DNA of 64,000 nucleotides from Terriglobia bacterium (GCA_020073145.1 JAIQFS010000019.1:30966-94965); one strand, 5' to 3'. Numbered from the stretch's first letter, positions 51,951 to 61,411 are shown. Program-made: numbers and translations. Notes: generated by a model from the letters alone, not told the origin.

Positions 51951-52635
51951 TTCCTTCTCCTTGTGAATTGCGAAATTGAATCGGCCGAAGTCTTCTTCGA
52001 ACCTGAGCCTCAAAGTTTCAAAACCGTTCAGTCTACCTTGGAATCTTCTCCGTGTCGGGCGGAGAGCCACTGACCAGCAGCTGCAAAGCCAGCCCGCCGG
52101 CATTTGCTGAAGTCCTACCTGTGGCACATGGTGTTTCTGTTTTTAGTCTTCTTCTGTGCGCACCGGGGTACAAACACAAAATTGCAGACGAAAACCAGAC
52201 GCGGTACACCTATTGATACCCGATCGCTTCCACCAAGTCAAGAATAATCCTCTCTTTACCTTGGATAGCAGCGCCGTCTGGCGGCGTCACTCCGCATGGT
52301 CCTACCAATACTCGGCTGATTGAACCATGAGATTGCATTCGGAGTCAATACTTTCGCACCAAATAGTCTCATTTTTTGCTTCAAACACACGGTGAAATCT
52401 TTGCATGCGAAAGACCAGTTGCGACCTGCGCCGATTTCGTCTGTGGAGAAGTGCGGTCGGATTTGTGGAAATCTCCGGATTCTCTACATCCGCAAGAAGA
52501 TTTCAGCGCCGGTCCGGACTTCCGGGCAACCGAGGAATGCCGGACCAGCCGCGGGTCACGCGCAGGATATCGCGTCAAACGGACACACCGGCGTCCCAAT
52601 TGAGGTGAATCGCGTTTGGGTGAAGCATCCGGTCT
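51951..52635. other. Long leader and gene-free gap
   Basis: 51951-52206 is the predicted 5' leader of the upstream exported protein gene. From 52242 to 52635 I see no coding frame with family support; short open frames on both strands look like chance. A T-run at 52372-52377 has no stem. Confidence 0.5.
52213..52241 (-). promoter_or_regulatory. Promoter of the 50013-51950 gene
   Basis: Minus strand -35 TTGACT (52241-52236), 17-bp spacer, -10 TATCAA (52218-52213). Predicted start near 52206, giving a leader of about 255 nt. Confidence 0.55.
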
Positions 52636-53703
52636 TTATCCCGCTACCGCCTCGGTGAGATGCGGTTGGTAGACGCAGCGCGGGTCCTCCGCCAGATAAT
52701 CGCCGGTGAAGGCGTAGGCGCGCGAGCGGGAGCCCCCGCAAATCTTCTGATATTCGCAGAGGCCGCATTTGCCGCCGCGCTGCGTGGCATCGCGCAATGT
52801 ACGAAACAGCACAGAATTCCGGTACACGTCCGTGAGCGAGTCCTGAAGAACGTTGCCGCCGCTCACCGGCAAGAAGCCGCTGGGAAAGACTTCCCCGGTA
52901 TGCGAGACAAACACGAAGCCCTTTCCATCGCTGACGCCGGCGGTGCGCCAGGCCACGCCCTTCGCGTTTTCGTTTTCGGTGACGCCATGCTCGGCCTTGA
53001 TGCGCTGCGCCACATAGCGCCGGTAGTGCATGGCTTCGGTGGTCTTGATGCCAAACGGAGCGGTCTTGGACAGCTCGTACATAAAGGAGAAGACCTGCTC
53101 GTACTCGGGAGCGCGGAGATCGTCCCCTTCGAGCGCGCGCCCCGTCACGATCAGGAAAAACAGACTCCACATCTTGCTGCGCACGTCCTTGACGAGCTCC
53201 GCGACTTCCGGCAGTCGCTCCATGTTGCGGCGCGTGACCGTAGTCTGAAACTGGGTATCGAGCCCGATGTCGCGCGCGTGGCGCAGCGCAAACATGGCGC
53301 GTTCGAAGGTGCCGGGGACGCCGCGGAAGTCATCGTGAGTGGCGGCGTCGGGGCCATCGATGCTGATCGCCATCCGTGAGACGCCGGCTTCCCGAAACCT
53401 GTCGATGGCTTGGGCCGTGAGCAGCGGCGTGGCGCTCGGCGTCACATTAGTGCGCAGCCCGATGCTCACGCTGTAGCGGATGAGCTCATAAAGGTCCGGG
53501 CGCTTGAGGGGATCGCCGCCGGTGAACACCATCAGCGGTTCGCCAAACGACCGGATGTCGTCGAGCAGCCGGAATCCCTGCTCGGTGGTCAGTTCGCGCG
53601 GGTTCCGCTCCGGCTGCGCCGACGCCCGGCAGTGCACGCACGTCAGGTCGCAGGCCTGCGTCACTTCCCAGATCACCAGCATGGGGGCCTGATCGAAGTT
53701 CAT
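52636..53703 (-). CDS. Radical SAM/SPASM protein, TIGR04053-like
   Basis: 355 residues from the ATG at 53703, six bases after GAGGAG; the ATG two codons upstream lies on the ribosome site. The radical SAM cluster motif is C18-x3-C22-x2-C25 (ACDLTCVHC). VFTGGDPLKRPDLYELI and VSRMAISIDGPDAATHDDFR follow the family pattern. The C-terminal SPASM-type region has KCGLCEYQKICGG then CVYQPHLTE for auxiliary clusters. It resembles TIGR04053, related to heme d1 and peptide-modifying SAM enzymes. No precursor peptide gene was found next to it. Alone, divergent from the JAMM gene. Confidence 0.87.
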   Translation of the reverse strand: MNFDQAPMLVIWEVTQACDLTCVHCRASAQPERNPRELTTEQGFRLLDDIRSFGEPLMVFTGGDPLKRPDLYELIRYSVSIGLRTNVTPSATPLLTAQAIDRFREAGVSRMAISIDGPDAATHDDFRGVPGTFERAMFALRHARDIGLDTQFQTTVTRRNMERLPEVAELVKDVRSKMWSLFFLIVTGRALEGDDLRAPEYEQVFSFMYELSKTAPFGIKTTEAMHYRRYVAQRIKAEHGVTENENAKGVAWRTAGVSDGKGFVFVSHTGEVFPSGFLPVSGGNVLQDSLTDVYRNSVLFRTLRDATQRGGKCGLCEYQKICGGSRSRAYAFTGDYLAEDPRCVYQPHLTEAVAG

Positions 53704-53972
53704 CGCCATCTCCTCTATAGGACATCGGATTGCATTTCGGGGACCACCGGCCCCGCCATTGAAAAATATGGGGAAATTCGCGCAGGAGGCACGGGCAAGG
53801 GATGGGGCGAGCTCCCGATTGGGGCATATCACCCATCCAGGCACCCCGATGCTCGGGCCGGAACCGGGCCATCCTCCCCAGACCGAGGATAACAACCGAT
53901 AGTCTCCGGTTACTCTCCAAATCAAAGGTAGTCTGCAAATGCCGGTTGTCTAACAATCAGAGGGAAGCCCGC

Positions 53973-55442
53973 ATGACTGAAACATATACAGACTCTGGCG
54001 CGCTGGTGACCTGGAGCACCTCCCAGTGCCCGTTCGAAATCGAATACTCCCGCAAGGCGCTCGATGACATTCGGCTGGCCGTGGTGGATGCCTTCTTTTC
54101 TCTGCCGCGCGGCGGCGCTGAAATCGGCGGAGTCCTGCTGGGGCGGTACGACAATCATCTGCTCCAGATTGTGGACTACGCGCCGCTCGAATGCGAGCAC
54201 GCCTTCGGCCCGGCCTTCACGCTGTCGGCCAAGGACCAGGCGCGGCTGACGGAGCTCCTGGCGGAAGTCAAGACCCGGCCCGGAAATCTGCAGCCGGTGG
54301 GCTGGTATCATTCCCACACGCGCAGCGAAATCGCGCTCTGCGAGGCGGATCTGGATATCCACAACCGCTATTTTCCGGCGCCCTGGCAGGTGGCGCTGGT
54401 GCTGCAGCCGTCGACGCTTCATCCGACGAAGGCGGGCTTCTTCTTCCGGGAAGCCGATGACTCGATTCACGCCAGCAGCAGCTACCGGGAATTCGTGCTG
54501 GAAGCCACGCCCGTCCGGCAGCTTCCCGCGGGCGTTCCCGAGGCCGTGCCCGGACCGATCCGGGAGACCGAACCGGACGCGGTGGTGATTACGTTACCTT
54601 CCGCGGGGCCGGCGCCGGTGGCCGAGCCGCCCGCGGCGGAAACCACGCTCCCTCCGGCGCGCATGCCGGAAGCGGACGTCAAGGGCCCGGAGGAATACCG
54701 AGCCCAGACCCGCTACGAAGAGCCCCTGATGCCAGTGCCGGTCGCGGAGACTCACGTGGAAATGGAAACCCACACCGAGCCTTCGGAACCCACGGATTCG
54801 CCATCGCATGATTTTGTCTACAAGGCCCCTGCGTTTGAAGAGGCGGAGGCCCCATCACGGCACGTCCAATCGTGGGAGGAAGAGGCCGAGGCGGCCAAAC
54901 CAGCCGCGGACTCATTCCGCGGCACCGGCGATGCCGAAGACAGGCCCAAGAATCCGCGCCGGTGGATGGGAATCGCCGCCGGAGTGATCGTCGGCTTAGG
55001 GCTGGGCGTGCTCGCCGATCAGGCGCGTTCGCACCGGATTCCTCAGGCCGTCGCCCCCGCTCCTGCCCAGGCCGCTCGCACGGACCGGCAGGTCGCGGCG
55101 CCAGTCATACCGGCTCCCGAAGACGCCGCGTTGCGCAAGCAGAACCAGGATCTCGCCAAGCAGATGGCCGATCTCACCCTGCAGAACGACGGCCTGCGCA
55201 AGCAGAACGCCACGTTGCTCCAGCAGCAGTCCGGGGCAGGCAAGCAACAGGCAGATATCAGCAAACAGCAGGCCGAACTCCGCCAGAACCGCGACGAACT
55301 CGCCGCGCAGGCGGCCAAGTTGAAGGCCGACCTGAGCGCCCAGACCGCCCGGGCGATCTCGCTGCAGCAACAGCTCGAGGATCTCCGCCGGCAGCAACAG
55401 CGGAGACGCCTCAGCGTCCAGAACGCTGATCCGCTGCCGTAA
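53973..55442 (+). CDS. Membrane-anchored JAMM-domain protein with coiled coil
   Basis: 489 residues from the ATG at 53973 (GAGGGAA upstream). Residues 1-180 are an MPN/JAB fold: E50 (AEIGGVLLG) and H113-x-H115-x10-D126 (HSHTRSEIALCEAD) form the zinc site. The serine of the JAMM motif (H-x-H-x7-S-x2-D) is C123. A disordered, acidic, proline-rich linker (about 185-330) leads to one membrane helix (WMGIAAGVIVGLGLGVLADQ, 331-350) and a Gln-rich coiled coil (385-478) facing the periplasm. No signal peptide, so the JAMM domain is cytoplasmic. JAMM enzymes cleave isopeptide or peptide bonds, often of ubiquitin-like proteins; target unknown. Confidence 0.8.
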   Translation: MTETYTDSGALVTWSTSQCPFEIEYSRKALDDIRLAVVDAFFSLPRGGAEIGGVLLGRYDNHLLQIVDYAPLECEHAFGPAFTLSAKDQARLTELLAEVKTRPGNLQPVGWYHSHTRSEIALCEADLDIHNRYFPAPWQVALVLQPSTLHPTKAGFFFREADDSIHASSSYREFVLEATPVRQLPAGVPEAVPGPIRETEPDAVVITLPSAGPAPVAEPPAAETTLPPARMPEADVKGPEEYRAQTRYEEPLMPVPVAETHVEMETHTEPSEPTDSPSHDFVYKAPAFEEAEAPSRHVQSWEEEAEAAKPAADSFRGTGDAEDRPKNPRRWMGIAAGVIVGLGLGVLADQARSHRIPQAVAPAPAQAARTDRQVAAPVIPAPEDAALRKQNQDLAKQMADLTLQNDGLRKQNATLLQQQSGAGKQQADISKQQAELRQNRDELAAQAAKLKADLSAQTARAISLQQQLEDLRRQQQRRRLSVQNADPLP

Positions 55443-55467
55443 GAATCAGGCCCGCAACGAAAGCCGC

Positions 55468-55486
55468 GGCGGGCGAATCGCCCGCC
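55468..55486. terminator. Hairpin between convergent JAMM and FRG genes
   Basis: GGCGGGC, loop GAATC, GCCCGCC: a perfect 7-bp GC stem in the 49-bp gap between two converging genes. No U-run. Confidence 0.4.
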
Positions 55487-55491
55487 TCACC

Positions 55492-56307
55492 TTAAGTCCG
55501 ATACGGACGCATGGTGTGCGGGTCGTAGGCCCAGTGAAATTCCAGCTCGTAAGCCAGCGACCGGGCCAGCCCATCCAGATCCGGAAACAGCGTCGCGTAC
55601 GTGATGTTCATGCGGTAGAGTTCGCGCATGGCGACCTCGCGCACCGCGTTGGTCAGCACGATTTTCGCCAGGATATTGTTCTGGTCGCGGTCGCTCAGAA
55701 TCTCTTCAACCGGTAGATCCAGAACCCCTGGCACGGCAAAGGTGCCCGACTGGGCGATCAGGCGGCTGTTCATGGTATGAGGCTCGCCCATCCAGATGAA
55801 CCGATGCTTGCCCTTCAGGAAGTAGCGGCGAAAATTCCCGCCGGCGCGCGGGTCCATGCGGACCGGCTCCGAAGGCCGCGTGCGGTCGACCCGCCCTTTG
55901 TTCATGGCCCAGACCACCCCATCGGCCACGGTTCGTTCGAGCGCAAAGAAAGCCGCTACGTACGGCGACCAGGTGAAGTCAATTAGACGCGTCGGCGCGC
56001 CGTGGTGCTGCATCAAAGCCAGCCACTGGAAATCGTCATCCGGATCGGGAGGCTTGTCCAAGAACTGGTGAGCCTTGCGCTTGAACACGCGCAGAATGCG
56101 GCTCTCCTGCTCCGGCCAGGCTCGCGGGTCGACACCGAACGCGCGCAGGTAGCGGGAAAGCGAGCTGTATAACGGCCAGCGTTCGTCACGCTCTCCGCGA
56201 AACGCCCAATGAGAGTAGGGCGGATTGGTGACAAGTTCTAAGAAGCGGTCCCAGGATTCCAGACGGAATACCGGATAGGACCGCGCGCGGCTTTTGCGAA
56301 CTGCCAT
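55492..56307 (-). CDS. FRG-domain protein
   Basis: 271 residues. FRG domain with YSHWAFRGERDERWPLYSSL at about 30-50 (the F-R-G signature) and ALMQHHGAPTRLIDFTWSPY then VAAFFALE in the middle, the second hallmark. FRG domains are widespread in bacteria and phages without a settled activity. The region after 150 (FLKGKHRFIWMGEPHTMNSR) is typical family sequence. Singleton, convergent with the JAMM gene. Confidence 0.87.
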   Translation of the reverse strand: MAVRKSRARSYPVFRLESWDRFLELVTNPPYSHWAFRGERDERWPLYSSLSRYLRAFGVDPRAWPEQESRILRVFKRKAHQFLDKPPDPDDDFQWLALMQHHGAPTRLIDFTWSPYVAAFFALERTVADGVVWAMNKGRVDRTRPSEPVRMDPRAGGNFRRYFLKGKHRFIWMGEPHTMNSRLIAQSGTFAVPGVLDLPVEEILSDRDQNNILAKIVLTNAVREVAMRELYRMNITYATLFPDLDGLARSLAYELEFHWAYDPHTMRPYRT

Positions 56308-56329
56308 TCCTCAAGGCTCACACAGCGCC

Positions 56330-56359
56330 GCCGGGGTTCCTCGAATCGAACCACCCGGC
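56330..56359. terminator. GC-rich hairpin downstream of the receptor gene
   Basis: GCCGGG-GTTC pairs with GAAC-CA-CCCGGC. It lies between the receptor stop (56413) and the FRG gene start (56307), on the receptor's transcript. No U-run; weak evidence. Confidence 0.35.
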
Positions 56360-56412
56360 CGCTTGATTTTCCAGCAGGGGTCCGATTCCCCGAGACCCCA
56401 TCGCGCTTCGGA

Positions 56413-59400
56413 TCAGAACGAGAATCTGGCGGCGATCTGCAACTGCCGCGCGCCGGACAGATTGTTGTTGGTCGCCGTCGGCGTCAAGAATCCGGTGGCG
56501 CCGAGGTTCTGCACCAGGCAGTTGTTGGTGTGGCCGGCGCATCCGCCCGTAGTCCCTGCCGGATTGGCGGCCGTGTAGTTGTACTCGATATTCTGCACGG
56601 TGTAAATATTGGTGAAGTTGAACAGGTTGAACGCTTCGCCGAGAATCGAAAACTTCAGCCGGTCCTTAAAGGTGAAGGTGCGGCTGATCCGGAAGTCGTC
56701 ATTCGCCAGGCCGGGGCCGTTAAAGGAGTTCCGGGTTTCGTCGTAAATGCGCGCGGTCGACTGCGCGGTTCCCGAGTTGTTGTTGGTGCCGCCGGTTAAC
56801 CCGCCGAGCACGCCTCCGGCCGGCACGCCATTCATTAACCCAGTGACCGGCTGGCCGGTGAAGACCGACACAATCGTGGAAAACGTCCAGCCGTTCACCA
56901 GATACTTGGCGCCGGCATTGGAAAAGTTCTTCCCCCAGTCCGGAGACCACACCACGGTGCTGGTGAAGCGCTGGCGCTGATCCAGGTCGGAACGCGCGTA
57001 TTCCAGTTTCCGGTTCTTGGGATCGACCGGGAAGTTGCTGCCGCCGCCATTGAACGTGCCGAACTGCCCCTGGATTTGGCCGCCATCCGAAGCTTTTGCC
57101 AGCGTGTAGTTGAACGTGAACTCCAGGCCGTGGGAGTACTTCTTGCGGAAGGTGATGACCATGCTGTTGTACCAGGAATTGACGTCGCTGAAGCCGGTCA
57201 GCACCGGACCGGTCGGGTCAATGCGCGCGGTGTAAAAGGGAACCGTCACGGACCGGAGGGTGCTGGCCGAGGGCGTCGTGACGTCGTAGGTGCGGGTGGT
57301 GGTAGACGGCGCGACATTCTGGTCGATAAAGGCCGGCAGGCGCATGCCCCGGCTCACAATGTAGCTGGCCGAAATAGCCATGTCGTTGGACAGTTGATGC
57401 TCGAAGACGGCGTCGCCTTCATGGGCCCGCGGGTTGGCGAAGTCGGGAACCTGCCCGCGTGCCGTCTGGGTCAGAGCGGGCGGCACGAAGGGCACCACCT
57501 GCGGTGTCAGAGCGCCCGCGAATGGCGCCTGCGGCACGCCGCCGGGAGGCGTGAAGATCAGGTTCGGAAACGAGAGCGCCGGGCAATAGTTAGTCGCAGT
57601 CGGCGAGGACGAACAATTGAACGTTTGTTGGATCACTCCGTTCTCGACGCGCGTCGCATAGAACATGCTGTTGGAGGTTTTGGCGTAGAACAAACCGTAG
57701 CCCACGCGCAACACGTTGCCCTTCGAGATTTGCCAGGCCGCCGCCAGCCGCGGGCCGAATTCGTGCTTGGGAATGTTGATGGTAGAGGTGTAAAGAGTGG
57801 TCAGGGGAGTCGCCAGGTTCGGCTTGGGCGGCTGCGGAATCGTGGTGAGGTCGTAGCGAAGGCCGAAGTTGAGAGTCAGGCTTCGCTTCACTTTCCAACT
57901 GTCTTCGGCAAAGACCGCATAGTCGTTGTTGTAGAAATCGTCCCGGCCTACACCGGTGACCGGATCATTCACCTGAACCAGGGAGGTGAAGTGCCGGCCC
58001 GTCAAACCATCGCCCAGATTGGTCCCTGTCGCATCCGCCACCCAGTTGCTGAATGCCCCCGCGCCCGAGTAGCTGTAGCTGCCTCCCCCATTGAAGAGGT
58101 TGACCAGCAACTCGTGGACGAAGTTCAGGTCGCCGCCGAACTTCAACGTGTGCTTGCCCTGTGTTTTGCTCAAGACATCGCTGAACTGCAGGCGATGCTC
58201 GTCCGGGAAGGCCGGCCGAGGCAGTGCGTTTGGCATGCCGTAGGCGAACAGGTTCGTAATGGTGACGCTGGGGGCGGCGGCGTTGGCGGTATACGTCTCC
58301 AGATCCCGCGACCATTGGAAGCGCAGATTGTTGATCGTTGTCGGGCTGAGCGTGGAGCTCCAGTTCGCCACCAGGTTCCGCTCGTGGAAGACGGCCTTGC
58401 CATTCGCCGAGTTGGAGTTGTTGTTTGACGTAGTGGCGCCGTTATAGGCATTCGGCGAACGGAAGTTGTCGAAATTGAAGCTGGCGCTGAGCTGGTTCTT
58501 CTGCGTGAGTGCGTAATCGAGCTTTCCAAAAGCGATGTCCTGACTCTGGAAGCGCGGGAAAGCTCCCAGATTGGTCGAAATGAAGGCATTGGCGGCCGCG
58601 CACGTCGCGGCCGCGATCAGCGCATTGCAGGTCCCCGGCAAGGGGCCGCTGCTGGTGAAGGCGATCGGGTTGACCTTGCGCGATCCATCGTACGTCGCAA
58701 AATAGAACAGCTTATCCTTGACAATCGGCCCGCCCACGCTACCGCCAAACTGCTGCTGTTGATGGATGGGCTGGGTATAGATGCCCCGGGACTTCTGGAG
58801 CGGGTCGAGCGCGTTGAGCGTCGGATAGCGCAGGTAATAGAACAGATCGCCGTGAGTGGCGTTGCCGCCCGATTTGGTCACCGCATTGATCACGCCGCCC
58901 GCCGCCTGCCCCAGCTCGGCCGAATAGTTGCTGGATGCGACCTGGTACTCTTGGATGGAATCGAGGCTATATACATAGGGCAGGTTGGTGCGGCCCTTTT
59001 GCTCGGAAAAGAAGGCCTGATTGTTGTTGGTGCCGTCGACGTTGCTGCTGTTGTAGAGCCCGGAGATCCCGCGATACGACGCCAGACCGTTGCCGCCATC
59101 CGAGGTGACATTGGGGGTCAGCAATTGGAATTGCGCCCAGTTCCGGCCGGCTAAGGGAAGGTTCTCCTTGGATGCCTGGCTCACCATCTGCGACACCTCG
59201 GTCTTGGAAGTATCGACGACATCGGCGTCGCTGGTGACCGTGACCTGCTCCGAGGTCGCTTGGAGCGGCATGGCGAGGTCGATCGTCAGGTTCTGACCGA
59301 CTTGCACGGTCAGACCGGAGCGCACGACCTTCGCGAATCCGGCCTTGGCCGCGCTGATTTCATAACGCCCGGGCGGGAGGAAGGGCGCACTATAAATGCC

Positions 59401-59631
59401 GACCTCATTGGTCGAGAAAACCCGTTCGGTTCCGTTGTCCAGATTCCTGACTGTCACGGTCGCGCTGGGTACGACCCCGCCATTGGGATCGGTGAGGGTT
59501 CCCGAAATCAGCCCCGAACCGGTAATTTGGCCCCAAGCCGGCCCCCCCAGGGCCATCAGAACCAGGAGCACCGCCAGGCCGATCAGGACTGGCTTGGAAT
59601 ACAGATGGAATTCACGTCTCGAGTGGCGCAC
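56413..59631 (-). CDS. TonB-dependent receptor, Oar-like with carboxypeptidase-regulatory domain
   Basis: 1072 residues from a GTG at 59631, eight bases after GAGGAG; the earlier ATG at 59670 lacks a site. Signal anchor/peptide (VLIGLAVLLVLMALGGPAWG), then a CarboxypepD_reg beta-sandwich (LTDPNGGVVPSATVTVRNLD, GIYSAPFLPPGRYEISAAKA), a plug domain with TVTSDADVVDTSKTEVSQMV and NLPLAGRNWAQFQLLTPNV, and a long beta-barrel ending in FNFTNIYTVQ and a C-terminal ARQLQIAARFSF with terminal Phe. Such receptors are abundant in acidobacteria; ligand unknown. The TonB partner is not next to it. Confidence 0.9.
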   Translation of the reverse strand: MRHSRREFHLYSKPVLIGLAVLLVLMALGGPAWGQITGSGLISGTLTDPNGGVVPSATVTVRNLDNGTERVFSTNEVGIYSAPFLPPGRYEISAAKAGFAKVVRSGLTVQVGQNLTIDLAMPLQATSEQVTVTSDADVVDTSKTEVSQMVSQASKENLPLAGRNWAQFQLLTPNVTSDGGNGLASYRGISGLYNSSNVDGTNNNQAFFSEQKGRTNLPYVYSLDSIQEYQVASSNYSAELGQAAGGVINAVTKSGGNATHGDLFYYLRYPTLNALDPLQKSRGIYTQPIHQQQQFGGSVGGPIVKDKLFYFATYDGSRKVNPIAFTSSGPLPGTCNALIAAATCAAANAFISTNLGAFPRFQSQDIAFGKLDYALTQKNQLSASFNFDNFRSPNAYNGATTSNNNSNSANGKAVFHERNLVANWSSTLSPTTINNLRFQWSRDLETYTANAAAPSVTITNLFAYGMPNALPRPAFPDEHRLQFSDVLSKTQGKHTLKFGGDLNFVHELLVNLFNGGGSYSYSGAGAFSNWVADATGTNLGDGLTGRHFTSLVQVNDPVTGVGRDDFYNNDYAVFAEDSWKVKRSLTLNFGLRYDLTTIPQPPKPNLATPLTTLYTSTINIPKHEFGPRLAAAWQISKGNVLRVGYGLFYAKTSNSMFYATRVENGVIQQTFNCSSSPTATNYCPALSFPNLIFTPPGGVPQAPFAGALTPQVVPFVPPALTQTARGQVPDFANPRAHEGDAVFEHQLSNDMAISASYIVSRGMRLPAFIDQNVAPSTTTRTYDVTTPSASTLRSVTVPFYTARIDPTGPVLTGFSDVNSWYNSMVITFRKKYSHGLEFTFNYTLAKASDGGQIQGQFGTFNGGGSNFPVDPKNRKLEYARSDLDQRQRFTSTVVWSPDWGKNFSNAGAKYLVNGWTFSTIVSVFTGQPVTGLMNGVPAGGVLGGLTGGTNNNSGTAQSTARIYDETRNSFNGPGLANDDFRISRTFTFKDRLKFSILGEAFNLFNFTNIYTVQNIEYNYTAANPAGTTGGCAGHTNNCLVQNLGATGFLTPTATNNNLSGARQLQIAARFSF

Positions 59632-59745
59632 GATTTTTTCTCCTCTTTCGCTGCAAGCGGGCACAAACACACAAGCAGTGTTGGACGATCAAGATGCCCC
59701 CAGACCCGGGGAGCGATCTGTACGTGACTTATCGGATGACCACAG

Positions 59746-59766
59746 CGTAACAGATTTTCGGTTACG
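59746..59766. repeat. Inverted repeat in receptor promoter region
   Basis: CGTAAC, 9-nt spacer, GTTACG, about 115 bp upstream of the receptor start and just after the EVE stop. It could be an operator or the 3' end hairpin of the VIT-EVE transcript. Confidence 0.35.
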
Positions 59767-59781
59767 AGTGTATGTAAAATA

Positions 59782-60192
59782 CTAGATTTTTGCGTGCGAA
59801 TACCGGCGTCGCATCCAGGCCACGAACTTCTCCGGCGCCGGCATCGTGGAGAGCCGGCCCTGGCGGACCAGCGCCCAATCATCGAACTTGCCGGACTGTT
59901 TGATTTCGGCGAGAGAAGTGGGCGGATCCAGTCGCCCGCGAAAGGCCAGATCGACTACCGCCGATTTGGGATTGTTCGGATCGTCGCGCGGCTCCGACTC
60001 CACCGACGCCAGCCCCACAATGCCCGATACTCCCCCGCTGTGATAGACAAACACGCGGTCGCCCGGCCGCATGTCGCGAATGGCGCGGACCGCCTGCGGG
60101 TTCGTCACACCGTCCCAAGAGGTCTTCTTCTCGCGCTCGAGGTCGTCGATCGAGTACGTCTCCGGATCGGTCTTGGCTAGAAAATACGACAT
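59782..60192 (-). CDS. EVE-domain protein
   Basis: 136 residues, a single EVE domain (PUA-like): MSYFLAKTDPETYSIDDLER, WDGVTNPQAVRAIRDMRPGD, RVFVYHSGG and DVDLAF-type strand VVDLAFRGRL. EVE domains bind modified nucleobases in DNA or RNA. Often next to RNA-modification or stress genes; here it follows the VIT-family gene by 10 nt, so it shares that transcript. Confidence 0.93.
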   Translation of the reverse strand: MSYFLAKTDPETYSIDDLEREKKTSWDGVTNPQAVRAIRDMRPGDRVFVYHSGGVSGIVGLASVESEPRDDPNNPKSAVVDLAFRGRLDPPTSLAEIKQSGKFDDWALVRQGRLSTMPAPEKFVAWMRRRYSHAKI

Positions 60193-60202
60193 AGGTACAA
60201 CT

Positions 60203-60898
60203 CTAACTGATCAGTCGTGCCAGCCCGTACGCCGCCGCCGAGGCCAGCCCGCCGATGCCCACGGTTTGCAGACCGCCGCGGAAGGGCGAGATGCCCGTCA
60301 GCTTTCCCTTCACGAAGCCGAACACGAATAATGCCACCAGCGTGACCGCCACCGAAACCTCGAGCGCGGCGTACAACCGGCTGACCAGCATGTACGGTGT
60401 CAATGGAATCAGGCCCCCAATAATATAGGACAGCGCGATGGTGATCGCGCTGTTGCGCGCGCGCTGGGGATCCGGCTCTTCAAAACCAAGTTCGAAGCGC
60501 ATCATAAAATCCACCCAGCGTTTCTGATCGGAACAAACTGCCGCAACCACCGGCGCGATGTCCTTCTCAGCCATGCCGTAACCGCGAAACACCTCGGCCA
60601 CTTCCTCGTGCTCTTTTTCGGGAATCTCGACAGTCTCCCGCATTTCACGCGCGCGCTCCGATAGGTAGTGATCGCGATCGGTGCGCGCAGCCAGATACCC
60701 ACCCAGTCCCATCGCGATGGAGCCGGCCGCGATCTCCGCCAACCCGGCCACCACCACGATCGCCGTCGAAGCTACAGTTCCGGAAAGGCCGGCGGCCAGG
60801 GCGAATGGCACCGTCAACCCGTCGGCCATTCCGATCACCACGTCGCGTACGGTAGCGGACGCTTCAAAATGGATCTCTACATGAGGCGCGGTAGGCAT
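60203..60898 (-). CDS. VIT1/CCC1-family membrane transporter
   Basis: 231 residues with five membrane segments. VIGMADGLTVPFALAAGLSG and EIAAGSIAMGLGGYLAARTD are the VIT family's first and second helix blocks, with an acidic/Met-rich cytosolic insert (residues about 75-140) that binds metal in the family. IIGGLIPLTPYMLVSR and the final FVFGFVKGKLTG segment complete it. VIT/CCC1 proteins move Fe or Mn out of the cytosol. First gene of the short VIT-EVE transcript. Confidence 0.88.
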   Translation of the reverse strand: MPTAPHVEIHFEASATVRDVVIGMADGLTVPFALAAGLSGTVASTAIVVVAGLAEIAAGSIAMGLGGYLAARTDRDHYLSERAREMRETVEIPEKEHEEVAEVFRGYGMAEKDIAPVVAAVCSDQKRWVDFMMRFELGFEEPDPQRARNSAITIALSYIIGGLIPLTPYMLVSRLYAALEVSVAVTLVALFVFGFVKGKLTGISPFRGGLQTVGIGGLASAAAYGLARLIS

Positions 60899-61065
60899 AA
60901 GCCCCTAGGATCTCACGGGATGCGCGCGATTCACCGGCGCACCGCCCGGCTCCTGTTTGTATGGGAGCGTACATTTGAAACGCGCAGCCGTAGCCTCGCT
61001 CCGTCGTCCCGGCAGTAGACTGATAGGAAACAGTTTTTGAATACTTACCCTGAGGAGGGGGAACC

Positions 61066-61362
61066 ATGAACAAAGCAATTCTGGCGTTTGCGCTGACCGT
61101 GGGCTTTTCTGCCAGCGCAATGGCCGCGGAGTTTACGGGTACCATCATCGATGAAAAATGTTCGACGGTCGCCAGCATGAAGGGCGATGTCGATTGCGCA
61201 ACCAAGTGCATCAAGGGCGGGTCACCGGCCGTTCTGCTGACGGATGCAGGCAAGATTTACAAGATCGCCGACCAGGCGAAGGTAGTTCCGATGGCCGGCA
61301 AGAAAGTCACGATTTCGGGCACAGCCAAAGGCGATACTCTCACCGTAGCTAGCATTAAGTAA
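61066..61362 (+). CDS. Small exported DUF5818-like protein
   Basis: 98 residues: signal peptide (ILAFALTVGFSASAMAA) followed by EFTGTIIDEKC and VDCATKCIKGGSPAVLLTDA then GKIYKIADQAKVVPMAGKKV. The cysteine set (C33, C46, C50) and GGSPAVLLT resemble DUF5818 proteins of acidobacteria. Start follows GAGGAGG. Fold probably a small OB-like barrel; function unknown. Own promoter not clear. Confidence 0.8.
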   Translation: MNKAILAFALTVGFSASAMAAEFTGTIIDEKCSTVASMKGDVDCATKCIKGGSPAVLLTDAGKIYKIADQAKVVPMAGKKVTISGTAKGDTLTVASIK

Positions 61363-61371
61363 CGACCTCGT

Positions 61372-61411
61372 GGTGGAAGACGCCCGCTTGCGCCAGGCAG
61401 CGGCTTCCACC
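61372..61411 (+). terminator. Hairpin after the DUF5818-like gene
   Basis: GGTGGAAG/CTTCCACC stem (8 bp) with a 24-nt loop, 10 nt after the stop codon, followed by ATTTCT only. Could end the short transcript before the kinase gene. Confidence 0.4.

Noticed and set aside
52381..52599. Short frames on both strands in the gap before the radical SAM gene
   Set aside because: No ribosome sites and no resemblance to known families or precursor peptides.
56320..56410. tRNA-like GGTTCGATTC sequence on the minus strand
   Set aside because: No cloverleaf or 7-bp acceptor stem forms; it is better explained as one hairpin.
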